NCBI RefSeq assembly: GCF_000003815.2
Contig: NC_049984.1
Location: 14,341,314-14,405,313, forward strand
Direction of reading: 5' to 3'
Length of the DNA stretch: 64,000 nt
Source of the DNA: Branchiostoma floridae
Taxonomy: Eukaryota > Chordata > Leptocardii > Amphioxiformes > Branchiostomatidae
The notes under the pieces are model-generated. The model had not been told where the DNA came from. It made no database searches and saw only the letters and a program-made list of their open reading frames with translations. Position numbers and translations under genes: made by a program. This document shows, piece by piece, positions 39,501-54,500 of the stretch (positions are counted from its first letter, which is position 1; each line of letters begins with the position of its first letter).

Positions 39501-42500
39501 TTTAGAGTGTCTGGTACAATCTATTCCCTGTAACCTCATACAACCCCAAAGAAAGAAAAACACCTCAGGAAGTTTACCAGCCCACGGGTGGTCATTAAAT
39601 ACTGATACATCCATGTTAATGAGCTGGACTTTATCTCTGAAGAAAAAAACTGGATGGCCTTCCTGACAATCAAAGTGACAGGTTTATCTTGCCCTGTTTT
39701 CTCAACAAACACAGGTATGTACTCAACCTGAGGAAAACTATGGAGTCTAGACCTGGGCTATCTCTGCAGGGCGCCAGGCTGAAAACAACGTCCCAACTGT
39801 AATTATGTAATATCACAAAGCAGACCATAAAACACCTCAAGACCTTTACAACAGTTATATTATTCAAATATCCTTCAAGATAATGTTTTACAGTTTGAGT
39901 TATTCTTCCCAACAAATCCTGTAAACAATACAAGTTTGGTTGGTAGGTTGGTAGTAATAGCAGTTGGAGGTTAAAGTCTAGGCAAAGGACTATCAACAGT
40001 ATGTCACAGATCAATATGTTCTGTTATCAGACATGTCACCTGTGTTTCCTGTTTGACCAGGTTTTGTTGTCCTTAAACATGTACTTAGTCATTCATATCA
40101 TGTGCATTGTATGCCAATCAAGTATTGCAGTGACAGGTTTTTAAATATCGTCTCTACAACTCCAAGAAAATGCTAGTAAGAGCAAAATTTTCCAACCGAC
40201 AACAATTGACATAATATTTAAAGCTCTACCAAATATGGCATACCATATCTTTATATTTATAGTAATCCATGATTAATCTTAATTACCGTAATGTCCCGAA
40301 AAAAGTCATCATAGTCTGATTGCTATTAATTATATTGATGCAAGCATGCGTACAAAAATGTAAGCATCAAGCAATAGAGGGAAAACACTTAGAGCAACAT
40401 TTGTCAAAGTGCTTGATCCTGACTACCTTTGTTATAAATGCTAATGATCTTCATGATATACAGCAACCTGTGCTTAGCCCAGTGGGGCATGGCAGTCCAG
40501 CAAAGGTCTGTTATTAGTTCATTAATTGCCAGGAGTTTGGGTAGAGTGAAAACAGTACCAGTCCCCTGGGTGCTCTCAGGTGTCCTGACACAGCTTGGTA
40601 AGGTATACACATCTGCTACCACTTACTCACACTGCTCCTGTGTGAGGGGCCATGCAAACATGGTCTTTAATATGGATGACATCCCTCATGCCCATTAAGT
40701 TCGCCTTGTTAAAAATTACTGCAAACCAAAGATTTGCTACCACTTTGCTATACACTTATTGAGAAGTGTGGGGGTTTCCCAGTGCGCTTGGCTACAGATG
40801 CGATCCATAGTGAGCCCTCACTACACTACTGCTACACTACTTAAAAAAGCAATATTCTTCACCTCAATCAAAGATGACTGTTTACTTTTAGTACCTTTTC
40901 ACTGTTCTTTGGTCATTAGTCATCAAGTGATGGGGGAAAAATATGAACCTGTAATGTCCCCAATTGGGCAAAGCACTGCTCTACTTGATACGTGTGTTGG
41001 GCTCTTTTACATGCAGGGGTTTGAAGCTTTTGGATCCACAAGTTTACCTCACATGACACAGGATAGCATCATAGTTTGGTGTACACACTTGGCAGCAGGA
41101 CTGACTGACAACAAAATAGATGTTGAGACCTCGGATAGCTTCATTATGGGAGCGTGGACAGATGGAAAGCAAGACAGCTGTGTTAGCCCAAGAACTCTGC
41201 ACCTGCAAGCAAGACTTCCTGGCTCCATGTTTTGACCAAATGTCACTGAAAACTGATGCTCCAAATAACCTTGTACTCAGTGGGGTAAACTCACATCCTT
41301 CAGCACCATCCTTGGTGTCACGGTGGCATGGTAGTGAGTCAAGTCAAGGATCAGGACAGAGGCATGATGTTGCGGAGATGATAACCTTTATTCAGGACAA
41401 TCTGGGCACGTCCTACCCTGTCGGCGTCTCTAGCTGGAATCCCCTGCCCTCACGCGTGTCCCTTCCCAAACCCCTGTACATCTGCTCTCAATTACTCGGG
41501 TGACACTCCCCACACCAGGGGTGATCACAGAGTGATCACGATGTCACCTCGTGACATTGGCATCAAACTAACTAAGATAAAAGGGTGATCCGAGAAGAAT
41601 CATGATGACGGTTTGTGTGAACATTTAAAAAGACAAGTTTTGCAAGCGAATGCAGAATATTTCCCACACACTACTCACTACTAGTACTTTTTTTGCTGCC
41701 TTAGCATTGCCCAGAAGCTTATCTCATCAACATGAAGGGAAAAAAACAATAATTCAATAAGCATCAATTGCCCATATCATGAAAGTTTTATTGAATGCCT
41801 GTCTAATCTTGAGTTTGAAAAATGGTCTTTTCATTCAGACAACAAAAGGCACGAACTTTGCATTATTGAGTACAGGTTGAGCATCAACAGAAGTAGAAGA
41901 ACGACATAAGAGAAAACAATATAATCCCCACTATTTGCATCCAAACTGACTACCATTTTGAACAGTCTATTATACTGCTGCCCACCCACAGTGATGTTTG
42001 CCTATTAAGCTTTATCCACTATATTATGGATTATCTAAAGATAACATTTATATCAACAGCAGCCAAAGCTAATGTGCAAAATTCATGTTTGTCACTTCTC
42101 CAGTCCAACTGATATAAACTATTTATACCAAACTGTAAAGCCACGCCACAAAGAAATAACTTCCTCAGTTTTATCGTTCATACATTTGCAACCGCAAGTT
42201 TACCACGCAATATTCACAAAACCTATCCTTGTCTGTTTAAATGCCCCTAAAAGATCATTTTGTGTATGGTACAATAGGGCAGCTGATAATGACTTCTAAA
42301 TTACCACAAGAAAGTTTATCATCTGAGTTTCCCCAAACCTTTCATCTACCATAACTGTTTAGATTGGTTTACAAACATTGGTTTCTTTGGTTAACACACC
42401 CACCACTTGTATACCCCAACTGCCCATCTCAGCGGCAGTAATAACAAGTGACTGACAGTCCTCCAACAATATTGCAGCTGAACGTCCTAGACCTTGTCTG

Positions 42501-45500
42501 AAACTGTGCTGATTGGCTAATGCTAATGAAAAGGGACTTGTGGGTAAGATGTCACCAATGTTTTGTGTTAGTGGCAATCCCAAAGGCCCATTTCGAAAAA
42601 AAATGTACAGCAATTTTGAAATATCAACAGGCTGTAATACCAGAACTTAACTAAGCACTGACCAACAACTCAACATCAACAAAAGCTTGTGTTTTTCATG
42701 TTATGCTTCATGATCAAAACAAACTGTTTTCATATGACGAAACAAGCTGTTCAAACATTATCTACCAAAACAAACATCAGAGTATTTGTACTGTGGAATT
42801 ACCCTTATTCCTTCAAAACAAAAATGACAACATCATAACTGCTACAATCAGGTTGAAGACACTTACCTAAAAAGTCTTCTGACATCAGCAATGTTTCTTG
42901 GCTGCTCATTTTCTACGCTATATCCTCAACACTATGTCCCATCGCTTCCCTATTTGTACATTACTTGATCCGAAAACAACACGCGATGATCCGCACTTAA
43001 GTTCACCAATTAGCCATAAGGGCTTGATAGATCTGCTTGTAAGGGCTATTAACTCTGTGTGATGTCTTCCTGCATCACCTGTAAATTCTCCAATTAGCAT
43101 GTTTACGAAGATGTCCCGTGGTCTTGTCCTTTCCCATTCCCTGCAGTGTGTATCACTCACACCATGCCCCGCCTGACAGAGGGGGCTGCACTCAATCTCT
43201 CCACATCTAAATCACTGTCAAGACCCTGACAGTGACGACAATAGGCCATGGACAAGTTGAGGTCTTCTCTTTATCAATGTCACATTTGTTGGGTCAAGTT
43301 TCTCCCGGTGGTTGGTCGTCCTCCAAGCAAATTAAGGACTGAGATGAACCTAATAGTTAATGTGCAGTGTCATGCCAATTACCCATCCCAGCAAGATGTC
43401 TGTAATACACAAATACTTAGAGGGTCAAACAGGCCCAAATGCCATGCCCTAGCATTCCCTACTGTTGTGCACTTAATACCTATTACTTCACTCTACTATA
43501 AATGAGTACCTAAGCTTCGGCTAGGGATATCCTCTTAGATGGGAAATAAAGCTGGAGATGATGAGTGATGCCTTGTTTGAGGAGACTGAAAGTAACACCT
43601 CAAGCACGTAAAAGAACTTTAAGTTATCAAAATCTATAAATCTGATCTTACGCATCTTGTACTTATTGTACAAAACTGGTACATCAAGCCTTATATGTTC
43701 TTTTAATTGTTATCTGAAGTGCTTAAAATCTGTTAGACTGACGATAGAATTATACATTTATGTTGATAAAGGTTTAATTTTTCCTTACAGGTAAACTCAT
43801 CATCCGGGCGTGCTGGTTGTATGGATAAACTAGGTTTGTAAATAGCACAGGTAAACTAGGTTTGTAGTAAATAGCACTTGAAACCCAGACAAACCCGTAA
43901 ACTAGGTTTGTAAATAGCACTTGAAACCCAGACAAACCCACAACAATAAAGAAGAAGTCACCTTGCTTACTTAGCACTCAAGACACAATAAGACATACAG
44001 ACAAGAGAATAGGCTGTAATAGATAGTTCACATATCCGATTCATCTTTTTGGTGTACTGTTGTGGGAACAAGACAGACTAAGTATTTAGATGGCTGAAAA
44101 CTAGGCCGGTATGACTATGCGCATATAAGAACACCTGTGCTAAGAATGAGCAAAGAATCTTCAACATCTCAGTCCCACAATGTCTTCTGTGTATGTCCCA
44201 GTTTCAGCCACATTTTTGCCGTCAAGGATACTGTGATCCTTTGTACTTGTACCGTACAGCTCATAGGTCACAGCAAGACTATCCTCCTCAATGGTGCTGG
44301 GAAAAACACTTGAAGGTATGTCAGACATTCCAAGCTGCAATCCCTCGGAAGAAGCAATAGGAAACTACTGAAGACACAATGGACAGCAGCGTTTAAGTCA
44401 CCTACATGCAGGAAGAACACATACTGTAAAGATTTAGACGTGTATAGCTTTCTTCAATCATTGTGACATACATTGTACAGTAGTCTGCCATATACTGTCA
44501 TTTGTCCTTTTCCGAACTTGAGGGACTGTTTGTAAATAGTAATTTCTTCCGGAGCAAAGGAGAGCATTTAACCCAGAAGAGATGTGTATCACAGGAGGAA
44601 GACAGGTTTTTGCTGTCACTGCGGGCAAAAGGTGATGTATTTGTGGAATGTCTTTCAGCAAAGAAGTATTAAAGTCGGATAAGAAAAGGCACACAGTACC
44701 TAAGAGTGATGCCAGACCCCCATTAGTCATAGCAACTTTCCCTTTCTGGCCAAATATTTACAAACTGACAGGTTTGGGTTTACTTTCAATGATACCTCTC
44801 AGGTTTTGATTGCCTTTGATACTTTTGATGAAAATAACAGGAAGCAAGTGACATCGGCAAATTTGTGAAGTCAACTAGAAAACATTCTCTACATCGAAAA
44901 CTCTCTTAAGAAGCTTCCCCGCCAGTTTCCCCTGCTCTCTAACTAACCCTTAACAAGTGACGTCAGCGGCATTCCTGCGACCGCAAACTTTGCCTTAGCG
45001 TCTACGCATGCATGGCTAAACCCCGCGGGGTGCTGTAACGACCAGGAATTCGCAAAGAAAACTTTTGCCCACTCCTCCAGGTTTTCTAACACTGTATACA
45101 TACTCAGAGTCATGAGAGGAATGGCAAGTATTTGGCATCAAAGGTTAACGTACCTTCATACCACGGTGTTGTGATGGGGACAGAACAATGGGGGATCTGT
45201 TTTTCTACTTAACCTCTGCCACGCTAACAAATTTCAACCTTGGAGACTTTAATTGATGGTTTGTTATTGTTAATCCACAAAGGGGCCAGCATTTTTCACG
45301 ATAAGTAATCTTGAAAATGAATATGGATGCAGTGGTAATTTTGTTTGACAGAGTCTGAGCCTACCTCTGGGAAAATTGGAAAAAACATGGAACAGTTGAG
45401 TTTATATCAACATATTTTATGAAAACAAAATGTAACTTTGACACTTGAAAAAGGGCCAATAAACCTTGTTGAAGTATATTTATCCTAAAGCCAAAGATGT

Positions 45501-48500
45501 ACACACATATTCTAGCTACTAGGTTAATGCTAGAAATTGAATTGGCATACCATTGAATTGCTATGGCAACAGGATTATCCAGAAGGAAATCAAATGCATT
45601 TGTAATGATACTGTAATTGGAAAGGGTCACCATAACAGTTTATGTAAGGATAATCTTTCCTGCCAAGGCGCATGTATTTTTGGAATGGCTGTCTTCCAAG
45701 TTTTGTCCTGGGATGTCATCCCTTGATAACTGGTGCGACAGGTGGATCGACTCAGGTAATGTCAAGTGTACTCATCATGGAAAAACTACATGTGTGGGGG
45801 ACTGAGGAAAGTGTAGCGCATCCACACAATGTAGGAGGATAGGTAGAAGGTAAATGTAGTAAGGCCTACTAAGGGCAGTGTATCCACTGTGTCTAGGGCA
45901 CAGTACTGGAAGACAGAGGCCATCCCAGTCCTTCCTCTGCCTTTTGTTTTACCTCCCCAAATGAAGTCAGGTACCAAATTTAACACCTGAGTGGAGTGAC
46001 AAAAGTCATGTAAAGGACCTAGTCAAGGATGCCATGAATTGATCCTGTGGCCTCTCAATGTCGTACATTATATATCCTTGTTACTGTTGTTTCTTTGACA
46101 TAAGCCCAACTTCTCCATGAGCAAATACCATCTGTTCTACATCTCCTTTTGTACTTCAATACCAAAGCCAAGCTCCAAAACTACAAACAGCAAAAACCAG
46201 AAGGCATGATTGTCAATCGTGAAGCTTTTGCTAATACTTCTGACCTCCTAACTGCAAAAAAGATTCTCGAGAAATTCCTCCGGAACACAAGAATTTCTGG
46301 CAGCGTTATTTGTTTGATCTAAGGCACCACACAATAGTAGTAAACTTCTTACGGCATGGCCTGCGGAAGCTTTGTGCTATCATTGTGGCATTCCCAGGAT
46401 TTACTAGGAGATTTCGGAATCCTGGCGTCTCACGCGGCTTCCAAAACGTCAACCTTAACACTGCCCACAGGAAGTAGAATAAAGCCATGCAGGATGTCAA
46501 TAGCTGGGTAAGAGGAAGAACACACCACCCTCCTCTAGCCAGCCTCACAAGTGGCTTTGACTTTGATGTTATGTAAGCCAAGTTCAAAGCAAAAACCACT
46601 CCAGATGGAAAACAACCAAGCCAACATATGGTATATTACAAATCAGTACAAGCATAATTCAACATCCCCTACCCTCTCGAAGGTACACACTTTTGTGTCA
46701 GTCTCTTTAAACTTCAATTCCAAGAATACGCAAAAATGAAAACTTCTACCGTCTATAAACTTATCCCTCTTAGTTCTGTTTACCCTCTTTCCACTTATCA
46801 TCTTCTACTGTTTACCAACTTCCCTTTGTCCCTTAAGTGTGGAACAAATTTCCAGCTTGTTGATGGATCCACCAGATAAGTCTGCTGTAATATACTGACA
46901 TTCACAGTTCAGGCAAACCTACATTTTCCAGACAACAGTACACGATGTGACACACCACAGGAAGTTGGACTGCAAGTACTAGCCCACACGCAGTTTCCAG
47001 TTCTAGCCCACAGGCAGGTCTAGGATCAACCTCAAAGATTGAGTCAGCAACTGTACATCAAGGACACTCTTTTTTCTGCCCAGAGGCGGTTCTACGTCAA
47101 GTGGTTGTTTGTTGAGCCGACTGATCCTTCTCCCTGGATCTTTTGTTTGATGTTTCCCTTCCAAACATTACAGGAGAGTTCCTTGGAATCATGACAGACC
47201 CTAATCATGTGGTCTGATGCTCAAACGGAAGAGCTCACTGAGTGATAAGGATATCAGGATGTAACTGTCATGGAGTTTACATGACCAGGGCTGCAATGAA
47301 AGATGTCACTCTGTAGTATGATGCAGCACATTTGACCATGCAATGCAGCATTGGTTTTCACATTAGAAAAACAAACCAATAAAAAAAAAAAAAGGCAATA
47401 TACTTTGTTACCACTCACAGCACTTTTGAATAGTCTGAAGAAGAATGATTCCTTTCTCAATCTATTAACTCTGGTAATAGGGCAGCTACAGCTCTTTCAA
47501 TACCCCCTGGCAGCTTTCAATAAAACTACTGCCATGCAAGTCCATAACCCTACATCTGAACTTTCTCCTAACCCTAAAAAAGTCCTCCAGGAAACACCTG
47601 GCTGCCAGGTGAATCACCTGCCCACACCTGTCTCTTTTGTTTCCCAGCCCTCAGGTAACAGACATGTGGAAGTTGGAGTCACTCCCACCCCATATGAAAG
47701 TTAGTGACAGTCTACCCGTTTTGGTTTGTTTACTACCACTAGTTACTAGGTCATGGCGAGGTCAAGCCTTTCATTCCGAGAAGTGCTTCTTCTCTTATTA
47801 GGTTAGCCCAGACATGAACAGATAAGCTTTCCTCATGAATACATGTAGAAGTCACATAAAGGTAACGGTAAAGCGGTCAAACTTCAGACTGAGGCTGAAG
47901 CAAGACGCTTTCATTGTTAGCCTCTAGTGCAATGCGGCTTCGCTATAGCTCAAGCCTTTGGCCAAGCATATCGGCTCTTCTCGATAAGTGTATTGGGTTC
48001 TTTTACATACAGACGTTTGACGCTTGACACTTACACTTGCGTTCATACACCTGGCCACCGGCTTTACGTCACCATCAGATGTGATGAATGGTATGACTGA
48101 ACAATTATGTGAAGGTCAAATCCAGACTTGGAATCAGGAATATCTCAAACGTAGACACACAGACATAAACTGTTGCATAACTCTGCTATTTTAGGAAACC
48201 ATGATTCCAACAGAAACCATAAGAAGTCTTATCAACGTAGCCAGAACCTGCCTTTCCTGTCCACGAATAGAATCAGGAATATTTCATACACAGACATATA
48301 TATACAAACAGTTGCATAACTTTGCCATTTTGGATACATTGCAGGGCACAACTCCAGTAGGAGCTTACAAATTCTAGGCCAAGGGCACATTACCAAACCA
48401 ATTTGACACCCATACATGAAGGGAACCTGGGTCACTTTTCCATACTGAACCCAGAGTTCACAGAAAGGCGAAGATGGCTTGCCCTGTCAGCCTTGGATAT

Positions 48501-51500
48501 CCCTGGTCCATCAGCTGGTTTAATCCACTGCTATACAACAAGGCTTTGATCTTTAATCCCTCTTAATCCTGTGTCTGTGTGGAGTCCCTATACATGTCCA
48601 TCACTGCGGACTCTTCTGTTAACTGGCCTTCTCCACATAGGAGATTTCTTTCTTGATCCTTCTTCTTAAGGTGAAGAAGCCTTGAAGGAAGCAAAATATC
48701 CTTGAGTTCCAATTTGGCTTCGAGTCAAAAGTTGTCAGGAGAGAGAACGTGTGACAACCAGATCTCCTTCATTGATGATTCAGCAAATCAGTGACATTAC
48801 ATGCAACTTGCTTACTGACATGCGAGAATGACATAAACTCTTTGGTAGTCCTGTCCAAATGCTAGGAGAGATTTAACAAGAGTGAAAAATAAAGAGTTGT
48901 ATTGTTAACTATTACTTTTCTCTAGATCTGCACAAGTTAAAAATTGTCTTGTGGAGAAAAGGATGTACAACTTTCCTACAGGTCGGGGCCAGTTCCCTTT
49001 GTCCTCTGCACAATGAATGACATTGGCAGGGAGTGGTGGTCCAGAGCCTCTGTCTGCCCACAAGGATTACCACTGATTTAGAACCCATTAGGACCAACCT
49101 TAACCAAAACTCAGGAGATATAGTCCAGTAGGCACAGGTATGAGCCTTAAAGATAAAACACTTCAGAGGGATCAATGTCCCTAAGGGGAGCTCGGGATAA
49201 TGTACCTTTTGACTGGTTAGCTCTCAGCTGGGCTGAATAAAGACAGTATGTTGTGTCCTTGTAATGTGTTATACTTCAAAACTATGGGTCTAGCTGTTTC
49301 CATTTCTCCAAATACATATGTAAAACTTTACCTGGTGGCTCTCCATTTAGAAAACCTCATAAGCTAAGCTCACCTCCCACATGTGGGTAATACATGCACT
49401 TGCCAACCACTATAATTGATTACTCAGGAATTTCAAACCGTTTGAAGCTGGGTCTAACTTTAGCTTCCTTCAAGGTTACTTCTCCAAGTACCCACTATCA
49501 CAAGTGACCATCTTTCAAGGCCAGTAAGTCCAAGTACAGTAGAGCTTAAGCTCCCTGAAAGGATGATAGGGAAAGGGCATCTCAACTGAATGCTATCTCT
49601 TAGCAAGACTTGCTAAGTTGACAGAAACCTGAAGCCTAAACATTCCTGGCAAGGTTTTGGTTACTTGGCACTCTGCAACTCTAACTGCACTTGCTCCATA
49701 TCACTTTTTCCCTTCTAAGAAGTACTGAAAATTCCTGAACATATCCTAAATTTTCAAGGAAAAAGAAAGACCTTGATGTACTCTCTAAGTCAACTTTCAG
49801 AAAGCCAGACAAAACATGGAAATTCAACATTTCTGCTGCCAGAGAAAAGTGGGTTCACATTAAAACTGGCATAATTCCTAGCGTCCTCTCTGTCACATCT
49901 AATTTCATGGTAGGGAATTAACCTCATGACCCCAAAGACCTGTTAGCATTTATTAGGACCAGAATGGCAGGACACCCCCCCAGATTCTGTGGTCTTATCA
50001 GAATACTTTAAACAACTGACCTTCAAGTCAGCCACTACCTCTAATATCATGGACCTACAGCAGAGGGACTTGAATGGACTTAATTCTGTACCCTTTTCTG
50101 TTTGTGACTAGCTGTGTATGGGCATTTTCTTTCTTAAAAAATTCTTGTCTCTTTTCTAATCATACCTCCATTCAAAATGGATGGTATATTGTTTCCTTTT
50201 GGAATCCGGAAACCAGGTGTTAAACCAGTGTCAGTTCTAATTCTATTACTCAGTCAGGGTACAAGTTGCCACATGCTACGACAGGTGCATAAATACACCT
50301 AAATGGTTCCATTTTCCTTACTGTGTGTGAATTTAACTGGACCGTTGGGCAAAGTTCTTAAACAAATATAACACAATGAACAGAGCTGAAAGATTTAACA
50401 CTTTCCACCACTCCTCCACTACAAGGTCGCAGACAACTTCACAAGAGACAATTTCTTCTCTGATGTCTAAGAAGACTTTTAAGTTCAACTCCAAGATTTA
50501 ATACCGACACCCCCCTCCTTTGAAGGGTCGCTGCCAAGTGCACAGCACCCTGGCTGGAATTCCCGATCTCCCGGCATGTCTAAAGAGACAATAACCTTCT
50601 GGCTACCTTGTTGTTATGACTCCTCTACACAAAACGTTGACCCTTTCCCTTTTGACATTTAAGATCCAGGCTTTCAAGTGTGCAACAAGTGGAAACCACA
50701 TTGGGTGCCTGGCAGGGAGTGCCTGGGAAGGGACAAGCCTCCTGTGGTTAAATATACGAGCTACAAAATTACATGGGCGTAACTGCACTCAAATCCACTT
50801 ACAGACAAACAGAAAATTTCATCTCGTAACATAACAAGACATACTACATGTATATACTCCCATATGTTTGTATGTGATACTTTAGGGGGAACTCCGATGA
50901 GATGTGCCAAAATTCTTAGCATACAATGTCCAAGTCAACAACCTGAATGCTGAAGATCAGTAACATATGGCAGTATACCAAAAAAGTTAAACTTTTTCTT
51001 GCTAAGGCAGTATTTTGGCATCATGTTTGTAGTTGGAAAAAGGTTGGGCAGAAGGGAGAAGGTTAGACATGCAAATGTTGTGCAAGCAAAAACGGTTTTC
51101 ATCTCATTCGCATCAGACCATGTATCTCCAAAATATGGACAGGAATGTGGAGAGGACAACGTGGGGCGAAAATGCCACCAGGTCAATTTACACTTGTCTG
51201 GCGAACTGTTGGGTAAACGAACCCGACACACCTCGCCACACCTGTCGCGTGTGATTCCTCCCCAGTCTTTCTGTTGTGGGTTCAACAGGTAAGAGGTGGG
51301 AAGAAATGGGTCTCAATAACCAACCATGTTGTGGCATTCTCTCCAGCCTGTTTTTTCAGCTTGTAGTACAGTTTTCTTATCTAAATGCCAGTCAACAACT
51401 CTAGATATCAAAACGTTGGATCTGTTCATACCAAAAACTAGGTGTCAGTGACACTGACCTTTGACCTTCAAAACATGCAGCCATGATTGTATGAGTCATA

Positions 51501-54500
51501 CAATGACTATGAATATGTATACTATGAATACTATGAATACTATGACTATGAATGTATAATCATTAAAGGATAAAAACCAACCATTACAAAAGGAAGACAG
51601 ACACAGTGAATGCTTTGCCGTTGAAAAACAGCCCCGAACACAATCAACAATAGCATGTTTGAAGTGGGGAAGGGAGATAATCTACAGTGAAATGAACCTG
51701 TCATTAATACTATTGTTGCTACAAGGCTGATTCTTGCTTTTCAGAAGTCAGAGACACAGTACCCTGCTAGCACTTTGCAAAGGGGCGTAATGTATTCATT
51801 GGCACGAGCCAGCTCACCTAGCCATTCAGCCATTGTAGACGGGAAGTGTTTGTGTTGGGGGGACTCCAAGTTTGTACAATTTGGGCTGGGATATTCTGCC
51901 CCTGGTCAGGCCAAGGTGCTTCCTGTTCCACAGTTCAGGAGTTACGACACAGAATCACAAACACGACATTCGGATGTTACGAAGTTCGAGACTCGCAGTC
52001 TGGCTGACGTCCAGTGCAGACAGACCACCAATGGTGAATCTTTGCCTTTACAAACTTTTCACTTACTCTGCAATCTTCTTAAGTAGCAGTCACAGCAGGT
52101 AATAAGGTGCCAATGGGGCGTTAAGTCCTGGACCACAATATCTCCAATTTAGTCAAATGTCAAAGTATCTTGTTTTGTACTTACATAATGCCTACTCAGA
52201 AGGAATAGGTTTATCATCAACTAAACACAGCTCTATACTCCTCTATTAGTTACTGTACAATTTCGTTTCAATGACACAAATTTCTTACAAATTAGCTACA
52301 AATGTGGCTAAAACACAAATCAAAAGACATACATTAGAAAGCCATTAGTACAATAGTAGATCTGTACTGATTCTGTCACAAGTTTTCTACATTTTTACAG
52401 AGGGTCTTCTAGGGGGATTCCATCAATAATTTATGCAGATTCTGACGACACTTAGTATTAAGCTAAAATTAAGGAAGGTAACTATGCAAAATTTGGTCAC
52501 ATTGCCTTGCTTCAAAGTACGTGAAGAAGACGGCTTTCGCTACAAATTACAGGGAATCCAAACAGGCTGCCTATATCTTACAGAAAAGAGCATATAGTCC
52601 CTGGATTGTCCATGGATCTAGGCAGCAGAGAGATGGAAAATCCCACTATAGACCTTTCTGACTGCCAGTCACAGACTGACCATACAGCACATGGCAGGAG
52701 TTATGCTGGGATAAAGATAGAGGACATAATGGACCCTGGGAACTTCATCCTGTCAACTTTGACCTTTTGCTCATACATCAAATCTCTACAACCTGATAGG
52801 TGAAAAGGCTTTGTAAAAGAAGTAACGAAAAATTTGCTCACTTTTCTAACGACCACCAATTGGAACCTTCCAAATTATGGGAATGGAATTTGCTTTTGTT
52901 TTACAATCATATGCACAGTCCAGTAATAATCATGTATTGCTTATTGGAAGCTGAAACACAAGGTTGCAGGAAAATCTCATACATGGAGCATTTTTGATAC
53001 TTAAATAACACAGATTATACAAAAAAGGATAATGCCGCTGCATAGCTAGAGTTTTACTAAAATAAGGTTCCAAAATACTGGATGCTAAAAATAAAAAAGA
53101 TGGCTGTGACTGAGGGTAAGGACAAAGGTCAATATACTATTTCCCAATCCATTTTTATATTTCTGGAGCCGAAATTATGACATGTACATTTGATACTCAT
53201 CCATACATACTAGTTCAAGGCAAAGACATATTCTGAAAATAACAAATATTCAACACCCTTTAGACTTATCATCTTGTACATATACCGTACAATATCCATT
53301 CCATCAGTTAATTCTATTAGCATGTTATATGGCATATCATTTCCAATGAACCAGTTTGATTACATACTGCAATCCCCAAACATGTCATGTGTTACCAGTG
53401 TCCCTTGTGCTTAATTGACCTCCACCATTCTATATGATCATGATCCTTTCCATCCAGAAGCAAATGTGTTCTCCCTATGTCTAACAACTGATGAGCTTTC
53501 ACGTGCAAAGAGTTATATTGTAATTTGTATATTTTTGAAATGCTGTATATTCCTATGGTGTAATGGAGCATAAAACTGCACAGTGGCACTCCAGGTATAA
53601 AGCTGATAAATAAAATCACATCTGCCCTCCTCCCCAGCCCACCACTCTGACCGTGTCAACAAAAATACACCATTTCTGTAACGATCCTAACATGAACATT
53701 CAGAATACACAAAATCATCATCAAAGTTGTTGGAAAAAGGTTCCTGTATTTATGACAATAGTGACAAATCATATTTATAGCCATTTCAAGTACCCAATAA
53801 GGTTTACAGAAATTCAAAACCTATGCTGCCAATTCTATACCTCTTTAGGATCTGACTCAACAAGGCCATTAGCAGAATCACAGTGTATTACTCTATATTT
53901 AGCAAGTTTAACTAGAAGTAAACATGTGGAGTGGCTACGGTACTACATGATGCCAGGATGCAAACTGTATGACAGGGTGGTGGGCGCCACCCTATATTGT
54001 ATCACCACTCAGTCTGGTCAGGGGACCAAAAATAGTCTTCAGCACACACAATTAATCATGTGGTCTAATGAGTGGGCAAGTGGTGTGGTATGTACTGAGG
54101 GACATTTTTATCCTGGACCTTTTTTGTCCTTTAATGTTTCCAGTCAGCGTATTTGTACCCATCTCTAGCCTTTAGATCTGTCTGAAAACTCACTGACTGA
54201 AAGATGACTGAACATTCCACGTTGGTATCAAAAAATTATAAACAACAATACTCAAAGTTTCCTTTTTGTCTTCTTCTTGGTTACAGGTATAAGGTATGGG
54301 GCAGTGTATTCTTCTTTGAATTTGCAATCAATGATGACTCTGTTTTGATTATAGGATTCAAAATTCAATCCCAGCTAAGCTACCATGCAGTTATTTACCT
54401 GCCATGCCCAACAAACTAAAATCCCTTCCCCCTTCATGTTGACGTCATGGCCAAAAGAATTCTGTAAGTACACAAACGGAAAGGTTCCCAACCAACTTGT

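Noticed and set aside
40759-41235. Plus-strand ORF of 158 codons
   Set aside because: It overlaps a dispersed repeat fragment related to 47970-48085 and has no protein similarity I recognise.
53653-54168. Plus-strand ORF of 171 codons in intron 3
   Set aside because: Longest ORF of the intron, but with no recognisable domain, no splice or promoter support, and composition like the surrounding AT-rich intron.
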